Shown piece by piece: positions 34,288-43,620 of a DNA stretch of 64,000 bases. The position numbers and the translations under genes were made by a program. Below the pieces are notes generated by a model. The model searched no databases. It had not been told where the DNA came from and saw nothing but the letters and a program-made list of their open reading frames with translations. This stretch comes from Actinomycetes bacterium (GTDB lineage Bacteria > Actinomycetota > Acidimicrobiia > Acidimicrobiales > SZUA-35), in contig JAJRQY010000018.1 of the NCBI GenBank assembly GCA_024280015.1, forward strand, positions 1 to 64,000. Reading direction: 5' to 3'. The number at the start of each line of letters is the position of its first letter. Positions within the stretch are counted from its first letter, which is position 1.

Positions 34288-35598
34288 ATGAGCTTCGGTC
34301 GACCACATCTACGCACGTCCTACGAACAGGACTCAGCAATCTTTCCAACCTGGTGGCAAAAGGGTGCGGCTGCCTTCGCCCTCTTGTTCATCACCCTCAT
34401 GGTTTTGGGCAATGGAGCAGCAGCTGCCATTCCAAACTGGTTGTTTGGGGCCACCTGGCTTGCCCCATTCACCCTGGTGATTCCCTTCGCCATCGCCGCC
34501 CTCGGGTACAACATCTTGACCGGTGTCACCGGTCAGGTTTCCCTCGGACATGCATTCTTCATGGGCGTCGGTGCCTACACCGCGGTTGCCTTAGGTGGCA
34601 AGGGCGACGGTGGCGCCAAAGCTTGTATCCCCTTCCATGAGAACCTCGGCCTCCTGGAGTCAGCCGGCGAGTGTGGCCTTGGTCTACCAATCTGGATCTG
34701 GCTCCCAATGGCTGGTGTGCTGGCCGCACTGGTTGGCATTCTGGTTTCGCCCGCTGCGGTCAAGGTTCGGGGGCTCTATCTAGCCATTGTCACCGTTGGC
34801 CTGACCTTTATCGGGCTGCATATTGCCAGAATGCTTCCGGAGTATGCCGGTGACTATGAGTCAGGCCGCAAGTGGCCAAAGCTCGACATCCGCCTGTGGA
34901 AGGAAGAAACACCGTCCATCGACTTGAACGAGGACGGCAAGTGGTTCGGACTCATCCATCTCACCGAAGAACAAAAGCAGTTCTTCTTCCTGTTCGCCAT
35001 CTTGCTAGTGATGATGGCCTTTGCCAAGAATCTGGTTCGAACCAGGACGGGCCGAGCGCTTCAGGCCATTCGGGATCGTGACGTTGCTGCCGAGGTCATG
35101 GGAGTACCCGAGCAGCACTACAAGCGAATTGGTTTCGCCATCAGCTCGTTCTACGCCGGTATCGGCGGAGCCCTGTGGGCTTCCTACCAAGGCCGAGTCT
35201 CTCCCATTGACTTCAGCTTGTTGCTTTCGGTTGAATTCGTGGCCATCTTGTTGATTGGTGGCGCAGGCACCATTGCGGGCACCATGCTCGGAGTTACCTT
35301 TGTTGAGCTCTTGCCCAAGGTCGTCGAGCGCCTAACAGGGTGGCTTGCCGGTGAGCTTGACTCTGGCGGCGTCATCAGCACCATCGCCAACTTCTTGCTT
35401 ACCAGCGGGCAGCAAGGTGACTTCGGCCCAGTGTCTACCTCGCCGACTGCACCTGGTTGGCCCATGAGCGTGTTCCTCTGGAATCCGGTCATTTACGGCG
35501 TCTTGATCGTGGTTTTCTTGATATTCGAACCGCATGGCCTGTTTGGTATTTGGTTGAAGTTTCGTAACTATTGGAAGGGATGGCCCTTTAGCTACTAG
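34288..35598 (+). CDS. livM: Branched-chain-type ABC permease LivM
   Basis: Second permease, 436 residues. Conserved stretches are LGYNILTGVTGQVSLGHAFFMGVGAY, VRGLYLAIVTVGLTFIG, and the coupling loop TRTGRALQAIRDRDVAAEVMG followed by FAISSFYAGIGGALWASYQG. A charged loop of about 45 residues (about 185-230) is inserted compared with short LivM proteins and probably faces outside. The ATG at 34288 has GGAGG ten bases upstream and is preferred to an in-frame upstream start inside livH. Confidence 0.9.
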   Translation: MSFGRPHLRTSYEQDSAIFPTWWQKGAAAFALLFITLMVLGNGAAAAIPNWLFGATWLAPFTLVIPFAIAALGYNILTGVTGQVSLGHAFFMGVGAYTAVALGGKGDGGAKACIPFHENLGLLESAGECGLGLPIWIWLPMAGVLAALVGILVSPAAVKVRGLYLAIVTVGLTFIGLHIARMLPEYAGDYESGRKWPKLDIRLWKEETPSIDLNEDGKWFGLIHLTEEQKQFFFLFAILLVMMAFAKNLVRTRTGRALQAIRDRDVAAEVMGVPEQHYKRIGFAISSFYAGIGGALWASYQGRVSPIDFSLLLSVEFVAILLIGGAGTIAGTMLGVTFVELLPKVVERLTGWLAGELDSGGVISTIANFLLTSGQQGDFGPVSTSPTAPGWPMSVFLWNPVIYGVLIVVFLIFEPHGLFGIWLKFRNYWKGWPFSY

Positions 35599-35692
35599 CT
35601 GATCGGCTACAACATTCCATTCAGATAGTTCAGAAATATAGATCGCAATCCCGGCACCCGTCGGGAGAACGAAACACAAGGGGAGGAATCCT

Positions 35693-37102
35693 ATGAAAAT
35701 CAAGCGCTTGCTTGCGTTACTCATGGCATTTGGTCTAGTGGCCAGTGCCTGCGGTAGCAGTGACAGTAGTGATGGCGGAGGCGACGACAATGAGACGTCG
35801 GCAACCACCGAAGCTATGGAAGAAGAAGAGACAGCGACAACGGAGCCTGAGGCCACCGAAGCTGGTGAAGTGATGGACGACATCGTTGTTGACTTCGGTG
35901 TGACCGATGACGTCATCAAGGTTGGGCTTAACCCCGACCTTTCTGGCCCATTCGGTTCGCTGGTATCAGAAATCGTTGAAGGTCAGACCGTGTACTGGGA
36001 GACCGTCAATGCCAATGGCGGAATCGCCGGCCGTCAGGTTGAGATGACCATCCTGGACAGTGGCTACGCCACCGACAAGGGCATCGAAAACTATGGCGTT
36101 CTTGCTCAAGAGAGCGAAGATGGTGTTGTCATCATCTCCGAGAACACTGGTTCCCCTATTACTGCTGCCATCGCTGAAGATGCCATCGACGATGACATGC
36201 TTGTCATCCCGTTGAGCTGGGCCTCCCTATGGCCAGATCCCGAGATTGGGGCCAATATCTTGGAGAAGGGTGCCACCTATTGTGTCGAAGCAATGAATGG
36301 CGTCTCCTTCCTCAATGATCTGGTCACCGAAGCCGGAGATACTCCAAAGCTTGCCATCATTTCTCGCCCCGGCGAGTACGGCGAAGACGGCCACGTTGGT
36401 GCAGAGATTGCTGCTGAGGCACTCGGTATCGAGGTTGTCTACAACGCCAAGGGCGAAGTTGCTGGCGACGATCGCACCGCGATTGTTTCCCAGTTGCTTG
36501 CTTCTGACGCCAACATGGTGTGGGTGACTTTGACTCCAGGCGAAACTGCTGACATCTTCGGTAACGCCGTTGCTGGTGGCATGACCGCTCAGTGGTCCGG
36601 CAACCTGCCGTCCTTCAACTACCTGTTCCACCTCGGTGGCGACCTTGCCCCTGCCTTTGATGAGTATTACTGGCAGTCCGGCTTCAACCTTCCTTGGAAT
36701 GTTGGAGACTCTGAGGGCATGGGCGAGATGGTTGAAGCATTCAATGAGCTTCGTCCTGACATTGCTTTGGCCGATGGCTATGTAACCGGGTGGATGGAGG
36801 GCATGATTGTCCAAACCATCCTCGAGCAGGCCGCCGCCAATGGCGACATGACTCGTGCCGGAATGGTTGCAGCCTCCAAGGAAGTTGTTGTCGACTTCAA
36901 GGGCATTTCCCCCAACCAGGGGTGGGCCGGAGACTACAACGAGTCTGTCGTTCGTGAGACCTACATCTTTGATGTATCTCTTGACGCTTTCGACATCCAG
37001 CCTGTGAGCGCAGGAACCGGTGGTACCGGCCTCCCCGTCCACAAGGGCCCATTCGTCTCCGACGTCGCTCGGGACTACGTATTTGACGGACCTTGCATCT
37101 AG
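35693..37102 (+). CDS. livK: Branched-chain-type ABC substrate-binding lipoprotein
   Basis: A 469-residue extracellular binding protein: signal peptide with lipobox ending VASAC (Cys about 20), an acidic Ser/Thr/Glu linker to about residue 65, then a Peripla_BP_6 (type I) domain beginning DDVIKVGLNPDLSGPFGSL and containing VNANGGIAGRQVEMTILDSGY. It lacks residues that would prove an amino acid ligand, and the gene context points to another carboxylate. A strong ribosome-binding site (GGGGAGGA) lies before the ATG and a strong hairpin lies after the stop, both fitting high expression of the binding protein. Confidence 0.9.
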   Translation: MKIKRLLALLMAFGLVASACGSSDSSDGGGDDNETSATTEAMEEEETATTEPEATEAGEVMDDIVVDFGVTDDVIKVGLNPDLSGPFGSLVSEIVEGQTVYWETVNANGGIAGRQVEMTILDSGYATDKGIENYGVLAQESEDGVVIISENTGSPITAAIAEDAIDDDMLVIPLSWASLWPDPEIGANILEKGATYCVEAMNGVSFLNDLVTEAGDTPKLAIISRPGEYGEDGHVGAEIAAEALGIEVVYNAKGEVAGDDRTAIVSQLLASDANMVWVTLTPGETADIFGNAVAGGMTAQWSGNLPSFNYLFHLGGDLAPAFDEYYWQSGFNLPWNVGDSEGMGEMVEAFNELRPDIALADGYVTGWMEGMIVQTILEQAAANGDMTRAGMVAASKEVVVDFKGISPNQGWAGDYNESVVRETYIFDVSLDAFDIQPVSAGTGGTGLPVHKGPFVSDVARDYVFDGPCI

Positions 37103-37128
37103 GCAATTAGCAAGTCGTCATGAATTCT

Positions 37129-37155
37129 GGGTCGGGGGCGTGTTGCCCCCGACCC
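37129..37155 (+). terminator. Strong hairpin between livK and livF
   Basis: A perfect 11-bp stem (GGGTCGGGGGC, 37129-37139, with 37145-37155) closes a 5-base loop, followed by a moderately T-rich stretch (TCTTTGTTCTT). It lies 27 bases after the livK stop and 53 bases before livF. It is probably a partial terminator or a 3' stabiliser that raises livK mRNA above that of the ATPase genes. Confidence 0.7.
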
Positions 37156-37207
37156 GGGTTCAGTCTTTGTTCTTCCCAGATTCACTCTTCACAAGGAGCC
37201 CAGAACG

Positions 37208-37999
37208 GTGCTTGAGATCAGCAACCTTGAGGTCGTCTACAACGAGGTCGCCCTCGTTCTACGCGGCCTATCCATCGAGGTCCCTGACGGCAGCGTCGTG
37301 GCGCTTCTTGGTTCAAATGGAGCAGGAAAGACAACAACGGCCCGAGCCGTTACCGGCCTCCTTGACAATCATGAGGGCAAGGCCACCAAGGGCTCCATCA
37401 TGTGGAACGGGCAGGATATAACCCATCTGAAGCCGTCGGGCATCGTGCGAGCTGGAATCTCCCAGGTTATGGAGGGTCGCCGTTGCTTTGGCGAACTGAC
37501 CGTCGATGAGAACCTGGCAACCGGGGCCTTCACCAACCGGGCCAATGCCAAGAAGAATTATGACCGGGTGATGGAGCTGTTCCCTCGTCTGCTCGAGCGA
37601 AACAAGCAGCTGGCAGGCTACATGTCTGGCGGCGAGCAGCAGATGCTGGCCATTGGTCGAGCCATGATGGCCGAACCCAAGCTCATGATTCTGGATGAGC
37701 CCTCACTGGGCCTCGCCCCCTTACTGGTGCAACAGGTCCGAGACGTGATCAAGCTGATCAATAGTGAAGGCACGTCCATCCTGTTGATCGAGCAGAATGC
37801 CATGATGGCCTTGTCCATTGCCGACTATGGCTATGTCATGGAGAACGGCAAGATCGTGATGGACGGTAGTGGTGAGAAGCTCCTGGCTGATGATGACGTC
37901 AAGGAGTTCTACCTTGGTCTTCACGGTGATGACACCGGCGAACGCAAGTCGTTCCGGGACGTGAAACACTACAAGCGCAGGAAGAAGTGGGCGTCATGA
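37208..37999 (+). CDS. livF: Branched-chain-type ABC ATP-binding protein LivF
   Basis: A 263-residue ATPase with Walker A LLGSNGAGKTTTARAV, the LivF-type Q-loop/signature region ISQVMEGRRCFGELTVDENL, signature YMSGGEQQMLAIGRAMM and Walker B LMILDEPSLGLAPLLV. The C-terminal 25 residues (SFRDVKHYKRRKKWAS) are more basic than usual. The start is GTG. It overlaps livG by four bases (ATGA). Confidence 0.93.
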   Translation: MLEISNLEVVYNEVALVLRGLSIEVPDGSVVALLGSNGAGKTTTARAVTGLLDNHEGKATKGSIMWNGQDITHLKPSGIVRAGISQVMEGRRCFGELTVDENLATGAFTNRANAKKNYDRVMELFPRLLERNKQLAGYMSGGEQQMLAIGRAMMAEPKLMILDEPSLGLAPLLVQQVRDVIKLINSEGTSILLIEQNAMMALSIADYGYVMENGKIVMDGSGEKLLADDDVKEFYLGLHGDDTGERKSFRDVKHYKRRKKWAS

Positions 38000-38805
38000 G
38001 TACTGATTCTTCAGACGTATCCAAGCTCATCGAGGTCGAAGACATCACCCTGCGTTTCGGTGGTGTCACCGCCATCAATGGTGTTGGCTTTCATGTCAAT
38101 GAAGGCGAATTGTTCGCTGTCATCGGCCCCAACGGTGCTGGCAAGACCTCGATTTTCAATAGCATCAGCCAGGTCTATCGGCCCCAAGAAGGTGACATCC
38201 GATGGAAGGGCAAGTCCATCATGGGCGAACGTCCCGATGCTGTAGCCCGCCTCGGTATCGCTCGTACGTTCCAGAACATTGCCCTCTTCGGTCAGATGAC
38301 GGTGATTGACAATATTCTCACCGGTCGACATATCCGGATGAAGAACAATTGGCTCACCGGCATGTTGTGGCTTGGTCCAGCCAAGAAGGAAGAGATGGAG
38401 AACCGGGAACGGGTCGAAGACATCATCGACTTCCTGGAGATCAACGAGTGGCGCAAGCACCCGGTAGCTCTGCTGCCCTACGGCATTCAGAAGCGGGTTG
38501 AGCTCGGACGAGCCCTGGCCATGGATCCAGAGCTATTGCTGCTGGACGAGCCGGTGGCTGGCATGAACCTGGAAGAAACAGAAGATATGGCACGGTTCAT
38601 CCTGGATATCCGGGAAGAGCTTGGCATTTCCATGATTCTGGTCGAACACGATATGGGGTTGGTTATGGACATTGCCGACCGCATTCTGGTCGTCGACTTC
38701 GGAAAACCAATTGGAACTGGCCTCCCTCATGAGATTCAGGCCAATCCGGACGTCATCGCCGCCTATCTCGGCGCCGACTTCTCCGACGAAATCAGCGTCG
38801 ACTAG
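37996..38805 (+). CDS. livG: Branched-chain-type ABC ATP-binding protein LivG
   Basis: A 269-residue ATPase with Walker [16 protein letters not shown], the LivG-type segment LGIARTFQNIALFGQMTVIDN, Walker B LLLLDEPVAGMNLEETEDMA and the H-loop ILVEHDMGLVMDIADRI. The usual LSGG signature is changed to LLPYGIQKRVELGRALA, as is common in LivG proteins from acyl-CoA-synthetase-linked clusters. The start ATG overlaps the livF stop. It is the last gene of the importer operon. Confidence 0.92.
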   Translation: MSTDSSDVSKLIEVEDITLRFGGVTAINGVGFHVNEGELFAVIGPNGAGKTSIFNSISQVYRPQEGDIRWKGKSIMGERPDAVARLGIARTFQNIALFGQMTVIDNILTGRHIRMKNNWLTGMLWLGPAKKEEMENRERVEDIIDFLEINEWRKHPVALLPYGIQKRVELGRALAMDPELLLLDEPVAGMNLEETEDMARFILDIREELGISMILVEHDMGLVMDIADRILVVDFGKPIGTGLPHEIQANPDVIAAYLGADFSDEISVD

Positions 38806-38930
38806 TCCCCGAAACATCCTCCTGGTGTCAGAAAATCCTGCGGTGATGGCCCCTTGGCGTTCACCTGGGTAGTCTGACCTAATTCTCCCAATCTGCTTGT
38901 AACTGACTGCCGCTGGTCGACTGGTGACGA

Positions 38931-41519
38931 ATGCGTTGGACGCTAATGCTCCGTCTTCTCCCCGCGGTCGTCATTGTTGGCGGCTTCTTCTTGACGTTGC
39001 AAATAGCCGCCGACCGAGCCGATCTGTTTGCACAAGAGCGTTCAGCGGCGCGCCAGGAGATCTATCAAGGGTTCGCCAACGTCAGTGATCACGAGGTCGA
39101 TCGCTTGCAGGCAGAGGGTGATCGCGTTGATGGTTTGATTGAGACTCTCTTTCTCACCAACGGTGATGAGGGGCGAGTTCGAGACACCCTTAGCTCGCTC
39201 CAGGCTTTTCAACGCGGCCCGTCGATTCGAGCGATCGAATACAGTAATGCCGGTGATCGCCAGTTGATTCTGCCCGATGGGCTTCAGCCGATCCATCCCC
39301 TGCCAATCGTGACCAGTGGGATCACCATGATCACCGAGGGTCGTTGGAGCAATATGCTCACCTATCGGCGTTTCAATACGGCGAATCCAGATCACTCAAT
39401 CACCATCATTTTGGACCAGGTGGCCTTGGAGGCCGATGTTGGGTCAGATGTCATGGTGAGCATCGAGGGACTTACGAGTGCGCTTCCAGCAAGCTCGGTC
39501 CCCGCCGAGCACACCGAGCGTGATCATCAGATCTATTCATCACTCTCAGAACGCAGCTTGCTTGGTGTGCGAGATCTCCAGCTTTTCGGTCAGGACAGTC
39601 GGGTATTGACTCGGTCCAGTCCAGGATCCGTGGCTGACTATGCAACATGGTCACCAGCTCAGGTCGGCTACTTGACTGCTACTGGAGGTCTCCTCACCGT
39701 CCTAGTCGCAAGCGCTGTCTACCAGATACTCCGTCGCTTCGATCGTCGAGCAATCGCCAAGGAGCTCTCCGAGATCGAGCACCAGGTAACCATTGACCGG
39801 TTCGAGGCGAGCTTCAGCCACGCCCCGGTTGGTGTTGTTGAGCTGGATGCTGATGGGATGATTGCGCTGGCCAACCCGCGTTTTGCCAGCATGTTTGGGT
39901 ATCTCAGCGAGGAATTGGAGTCAGTCCGGCTTCTAGATCTGGTTGACCAGACGGAGAGTCTCGTTGTTGGCGACCTTATTGAACAAATTCTCGCTGGTGC
40001 GGACGCTGCTCAGAGTGAGCGTCGCTATCGAGACCGCAACGGTGCAGCAATATGGGTACGTGAGTCCATCAGCTTCTTGTCAGCGACAACGGGAGCTTCC
40101 AGGGTGCTTGTCCAGATCGAAGATATTTCCGAAGAACGAAGGACACGGGTCGAGCTGCATCGCCGGGCGCTCTTTGACGAACTCACAGGCCTGCCCAATC
40201 GGGCCAATCTGGTTGAGCAACTGGCGCAAGCTATCGAGCGTTCACAACAGAGTGGACAACAGCTGGCGGTAATGTTTGTTGATCTCAACGAGTTCAAGTC
40301 AATCAATGACAACCATGGGCATGAGGCCGGTGACCGGATGCTGATTGAGGTCGCTGATCGGCTGCGACATACGTCCCGAGACACCGATACTGTGGCCAGA
40401 ATTGGCGGGGATGAGTTTGTCATCCTCTGTGAGCAGATCACCCAAGCAGACGGAGCCGAGGTCGCGGCGCGACGCTACGCAAAAGCTCTCAACCGGCCGA
40501 CAACAATTCTGGGAGTCACCCATGAGGTCCGCGCCTCCATCGGCCTTGCCTTGGCTGATCCGAACGCATTGGACACAGCTTCTGTAGACGATTTGCTACG
40601 ACGGGCTGACGAGGCCATGTACCAGGCGAAGTCGGAACAAGATCTGAGCTTTGTGAAGTATGACGAGGCAATGCCGACGGTGACGATCAACCGCCAGACT
40701 CAGGAGGCGGCTCTACGTGCTGCTGTTAGCGACGGCGAGCTGGTCATTCACTACCAGCCGATTCTCCAGCTACTCGAAGGTAGCGAATCAAAAATCGTCG
40801 GGGTTGAGGCCCTCGTCAGGTGGTTGCACCCAACTCAGGGATTGATCAGTCCCGGAGATTTTCTTCCCCTGGCCGACAAGCTTGGGCTACTCGGGATCAT
40901 TGATGAATGGAGTCTTGAGACCGGGGCGACTCAGCTCGCTCGATGGTCTAACCCTGAGGGGGATGAGGCGGTTGCCGATGCTGGCTCCTGGTTCCTGAGT
41001 GTCAATGTGAGCTCTCAGCTGTTCCAGGATTCGGGCTTTGCTCGCCGGGTCAAGAGGGTTCTTGGTTCTGTCGGTCTAGCGGCTGACCGCTTGGTTCTGG
41101 AGCGGGAAGAGTCAACGATCTACGACGATCATGAACGGGCCCATCGGACGATGGCCGCGTTACGTAGCACCGGGGTTCGGGTGGTTATTGACCAATTCGG
41201 TCGGGGAGCCACCAACCTGGCTCAGCTCTTCCAGATGGACTTCGATGGAGTCAAGCTGCATCGGTCCATCATGACCGCAGATCTCCGAGCCAGGGCTACA
41301 TCCGCTGATAGCGGTAGCCTGCCTGTGATCCTTGCTGCGGCCTCAACCCGTGGGATTGAGGTCTTTGTTGGGGGAGTGGAGAGTCCAAAAGAAGCGGAGC
41401 TTCTGCGTGCCAGCGATGTGATCAGGGTGCAGGGGTTCCATTTTTCGCGGCCGATGGCTGCCGGTGACCTCCGCGGCTATGTCGAGCGCCGTACGTCCGA
41501 TACAGCTATCGTCCAATAA
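38931..41519 (+). CDS. Membrane PAS-GGDEF-EAL protein with a degenerate EAL domain
   Basis: An 862-residue c-di-GMP protein. An N-terminal helix (about 5-25), an extracytoplasmic region to about 240 and a second helix (about 245-265) frame a sensor domain. A PAS domain (about 285-400) follows, then a GGDEF domain with intact GGDEF at 492-496 and an RxxD inhibitory site (RDTD) five residues before it. The EAL domain keeps E626 of EAL and the N, K, E and Q positions, but the DDFG metal motif reads D754-Q755-F-G and the following loop is RGATN rather than TGYSS. It is probably an active cyclase with an impaired or sensory EAL domain. The 3' end overlaps the convergent hydratase gene by 14 bases. 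Confidence 0.9.
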   Translation: MRWTLMLRLLPAVVIVGGFFLTLQIAADRADLFAQERSAARQEIYQGFANVSDHEVDRLQAEGDRVDGLIETLFLTNGDEGRVRDTLSSLQAFQRGPSIRAIEYSNAGDRQLILPDGLQPIHPLPIVTSGITMITEGRWSNMLTYRRFNTANPDHSITIILDQVALEADVGSDVMVSIEGLTSALPASSVPAEHTERDHQIYSSLSERSLLGVRDLQLFGQDSRVLTRSSPGSVADYATWSPAQVGYLTATGGLLTVLVASAVYQILRRFDRRAIAKELSEIEHQVTIDRFEASFSHAPVGVVELDADGMIALANPRFASMFGYLSEELESVRLLDLVDQTESLVVGDLIEQILAGADAAQSERRYRDRNGAAIWVRESISFLSATTGASRVLVQIEDISEERRTRVELHRRALFDELTGLPNRANLVEQLAQAIERSQQSGQQLAVMFVDLNEFKSINDNHGHEAGDRMLIEVADRLRHTSRDTDTVARIGGDEFVILCEQITQADGAEVAARRYAKALNRPTTILGVTHEVRASIGLALADPNALDTASVDDLLRRADEAMYQAKSEQDLSFVKYDEAMPTVTINRQTQEAALRAAVSDGELVIHYQPILQLLEGSESKIVGVEALVRWLHPTQGLISPGDFLPLADKLGLLGIIDEWSLETGATQLARWSNPEGDEAVADAGSWFLSVNVSSQLFQDSGFARRVKRVLGSVGLAADRLVLEREESTIYDDHERAHRTMAALRSTGVRVVIDQFGRGATNLAQLFQMDFDGVKLHRSIMTADLRARATSADSGSLPVILAAASTRGIEVFVGGVESPKEAELLRASDVIRVQGFHFSRPMAAGDLRGYVERRTSDTAIVQ

Positions 41520-42306
41520 AATTCGGTTGACGCTTTTGGATGAAGGCAGAGATTCCTTCAACATAGTCGGGATCACCCGCAAGTTCACCCTGAGCGTTTG
41601 CTTCCAGGCCCATTGAGACTTTGGCGGAGTGTCCCTCGTCGAGAATCGACCGCACGATCGCCTTGGACTTAGCAAAGGCAGCTGTTGGACCTTGAGCAAC
41701 GGTTGAGGCTTTGGATCGAACGGCCTCAAGCAGCCGGTCACTGGGCATCGAGTAGTTGACCAATCCCATTTCGGCCGCTTCGGCTCCCGAGAGAAGTCTC
41801 GACGTGTAGATGAGGTCGAGGGTTCTATGAGGGCCGATTCGTTCGACCATGGCGCGATGTCCACCCGAATCGAGGACACAACCAATGGCGGCAAATGGCG
41901 AACCGAGACGAGCACGCTCACTAACAGTGACTACATCACAGGCCATGACGATGCCGAATCCCACCCCAAGAGCGGCACCGTTGACCGCAGCAAAGGTAGG
42001 AACGGTCAGATCCCGTATGCGAAGGACCAACGGATTGAAGACCTGGCTTAGTATCTGGGCTGCGTCTTCCTCCAGCGGTGACGCATTGGAGAGATCGCGC
42101 CCGGCACAAAAGCCGCGCCCGGCACCGGTGATCACAACGGCCCGGACGGTCGGATCATTTTCGATTGTCCCGAGCACGGTGTGGAAGTCCTGGACCATCT
42201 GGTCATCCAGGCTGTTCATCACCTCGGGACGATTGAGGGTGATCTCGGCCAATCCGTTGTCGATTGAGAGCAGGACACATGACTCAGATGGCTTCGCGTT
42301 GGTCAC
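41506..42306 (-). CDS. Enoyl-CoA hydratase/isomerase, PaaG-like
   Basis: A 266-residue crotonase-fold protein, the last gene of the phenylacetate operon. The oxyanion-hole segments are GAGRGFCAGRDLS and AAVNGAALGVGFG. At the position of the second catalytic Glu it has CVLDSGG, where an Asp is typical of PaaG-type 1,2-epoxyphenylacetyl-CoA isomerases. That would convert the epoxide to the oxepin. The GTG at 42306 is chosen. An upstream in-frame ATG at 42405 lies inside the DUF3237 gene and gives an Arg/Cys-rich leader unlike the family. Confidence 0.8.
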   Translation of the reverse strand: MTNAKPSESCVLLSIDNGLAEITLNRPEVMNSLDDQMVQDFHTVLGTIENDPTVRAVVITGAGRGFCAGRDLSNASPLEEDAAQILSQVFNPLVLRIRDLTVPTFAAVNGAALGVGFGIVMACDVVTVSERARLGSPFAAIGCVLDSGGHRAMVERIGPHRTLDLIYTSRLLSGAEAAEMGLVNYSMPSDRLLEAVRSKASTVAQGPTAAFAKSKAIVRSILDEGHSAKVSMGLEANAQGELAGDPDYVEGISAFIQKRQPNFIGR

Positions 42307-42320
42307 GAAATGATCCGGGA

Positions 42321-42713
42321 TCAGCTGGTTGCGATGTAGACGGTGAGCTCCAGGGCATCGCCCTCGGCTGCTCCCATGGCGACACCTACGGCATTGTTCA
42401 GCCAAGCAAGGTCTTCATTGGCTGTTTCGAACAAGAATAGTTCTCGGGCACCATCGGCGTCGCCTCGGCCAGCGGCGGTGTAGGCAACAACATCCTTGCC
42501 CGTTCCAATCTGGCCGCGGATGTTCAGTTCTTGGGACCCATCTTTGCGGACGGTGACATAGTCAGTCCCGGTCACTGGTCGCTCGCCGTCCCAATGGCTG
42601 GAGGTAGCGGTTCCGGTGAAGGGAAGGTCAACGCGCATCCCGCCAGCCAGTTTGCCGATGGGAGCGAAGGTTAGTTTGGCGGAGATTTTGCAGAATTCGG
42701 TAAGTGAAGGCAT
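42321..42713 (-). CDS. DUF3237-like protein within the phenylacetate operon
   Basis: A 130-residue protein with the beta-barrel-like pattern of DUF3237: TFAPIGKLAGGMRVDLPFTG, DYVTVRKDGSQELNIRGQIGTGKDVVAYTA and a terminal LELTVYIATS. Function is unknown. It lies between paaC (100 bases upstream) and the PaaG-like gene (14 bases downstream). The 100-bp gap before it contains no recognisable gene. Its place suggests a role in handling a ring-epoxide intermediate, but that is speculation. Confidence 0.7.
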   Translation of the reverse strand: MPSLTEFCKISAKLTFAPIGKLAGGMRVDLPFTGTATSSHWDGERPVTGTDYVTVRKDGSQELNIRGQIGTGKDVVAYTAAGRGDADGARELFLFETANEDLAWLNNAVGVAMGAAEGDALELTVYIATS

Positions 42714-42813
42714 GGACAGACTTTCTATTGGGTATTGGTCGGGGCGGTGTGATGGTTGGTTTATTGATGTCGGATTCGAGAGTCGCTGCTTGGTGACCGG
42801 CAGCCGAGCGCAG

Positions 42814-43620
42814 CTACCACTCAGCTTCGGGATCTAGGGAAATGACGGCCTGGAGTGAGGTTAGGAATTGGTCGAATCCTTCGCTTCGCTGCAGGCGGTC
42901 TCCGAAGGAGGAGGCTGAAGGCGCAGCTTCGTTGAGATAGATCTGTATCTCCAGGCCGACCGGCAGATTCCACTTCTGTATGTCTTGGGCTATGTCCTGC
43001 TTCCACTTGCTTGCCATTGACGCCGATGATTCGGTGACAAAGCCCTCGGCGATGGCGTCGGCCTCGGCATCTGGCGGATCCCATAGGCCGTCGCCCAACG
43101 GTAGGAGTCGCTGGATTGAGTCAGTTATCAGGGCGATGGAGCTGGCGTTGCCAGAACTGGCGATCCGACTCATGAACGATTCGGCGTGAGCTCGGTGAAA
43201 AACCTCTTCCCGTTCCGAACGCAAAGCAATGGCAGCTAAGGCCGGGTTGGATGAGTCGGCAAGCGCTGCCCATCGAAGTTCTTCGGCCCGGTCATAGAGC
43301 CAATGGCGGACCAGAGCATCCTGCCAGTCATCACACGCAGCCTCGGCTAGAGAACACGACCGGTAGTCAGCGGCCGGGCGAAGCAGGGCGAAATGGTCGA
43401 TAGGAGTGACCAATTCTGATGAAGATCCGAAGCTGTCGACAACCAGTTCATACAGGGCAATAGCATGACCGAGTTCATCCTGAGCAATGGAGCAAAAGGC
43501 GAGGTCTTCCTCCAGGAAGGGGCCCATGCCGATCCAGGATGTATGCCTTGCCCCAATCATGTGCTCGTCATCGGCAAAGGCAATCAGATACGAGAGGGCG
43601 GCGGCGGACAGCTCACTCAT
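42814..43620 (-). CDS. paaC: Phenylacetyl-CoA epoxidase subunit PaaC
   Basis: Structural ferritin-like subunit of the phenylacetyl-CoA 1,2-epoxidase, 268 residues. It keeps the helix-bundle motifs AYLIAFADDEHMIGARHTSW, FCSIAQDELGHAIALYELV and the late EEVFHRAHAESFM, as in PaaC. Its ATG overlaps the paaB stop (ATGA). With PaaA it would form the core heterodimer, though PaaC itself does not use a catalytic di-iron site in characterised enzymes. Confidence 0.9.
   Translation of the reverse strand: MSELSAAALSYLIAFADDEHMIGARHTSWIGMGPFLEEDLAFCSIAQDELGHAIALYELVVDSFGSSSELVTPIDHFALLRPAADYRSCSLAEAACDDWQDALVRHWLYDRAEELRWAALADSSNPALAAIALRSEREEVFHRAHAESFMSRIASSGNASSIALITDSIQRLLPLGDGLWDPPDAEADAIAEGFVTESSASMASKWKQDIAQDIQKWNLPVGLEIQIYLNEAAPSASSFGDRLQRSEGFDQFLTSLQAVISLDPEAEW

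Noticed and set aside
36227-37042. A 271-codon frame on the minus strand
   Set aside because: It is antisense to livK and has no recognisable domain.
42307-42405. Earlier ATG for the PaaG-like hydratase
   Set aside because: It lies inside the DUF3237 gene and yields an Arg/Cys-rich leader not found in crotonase-fold proteins.
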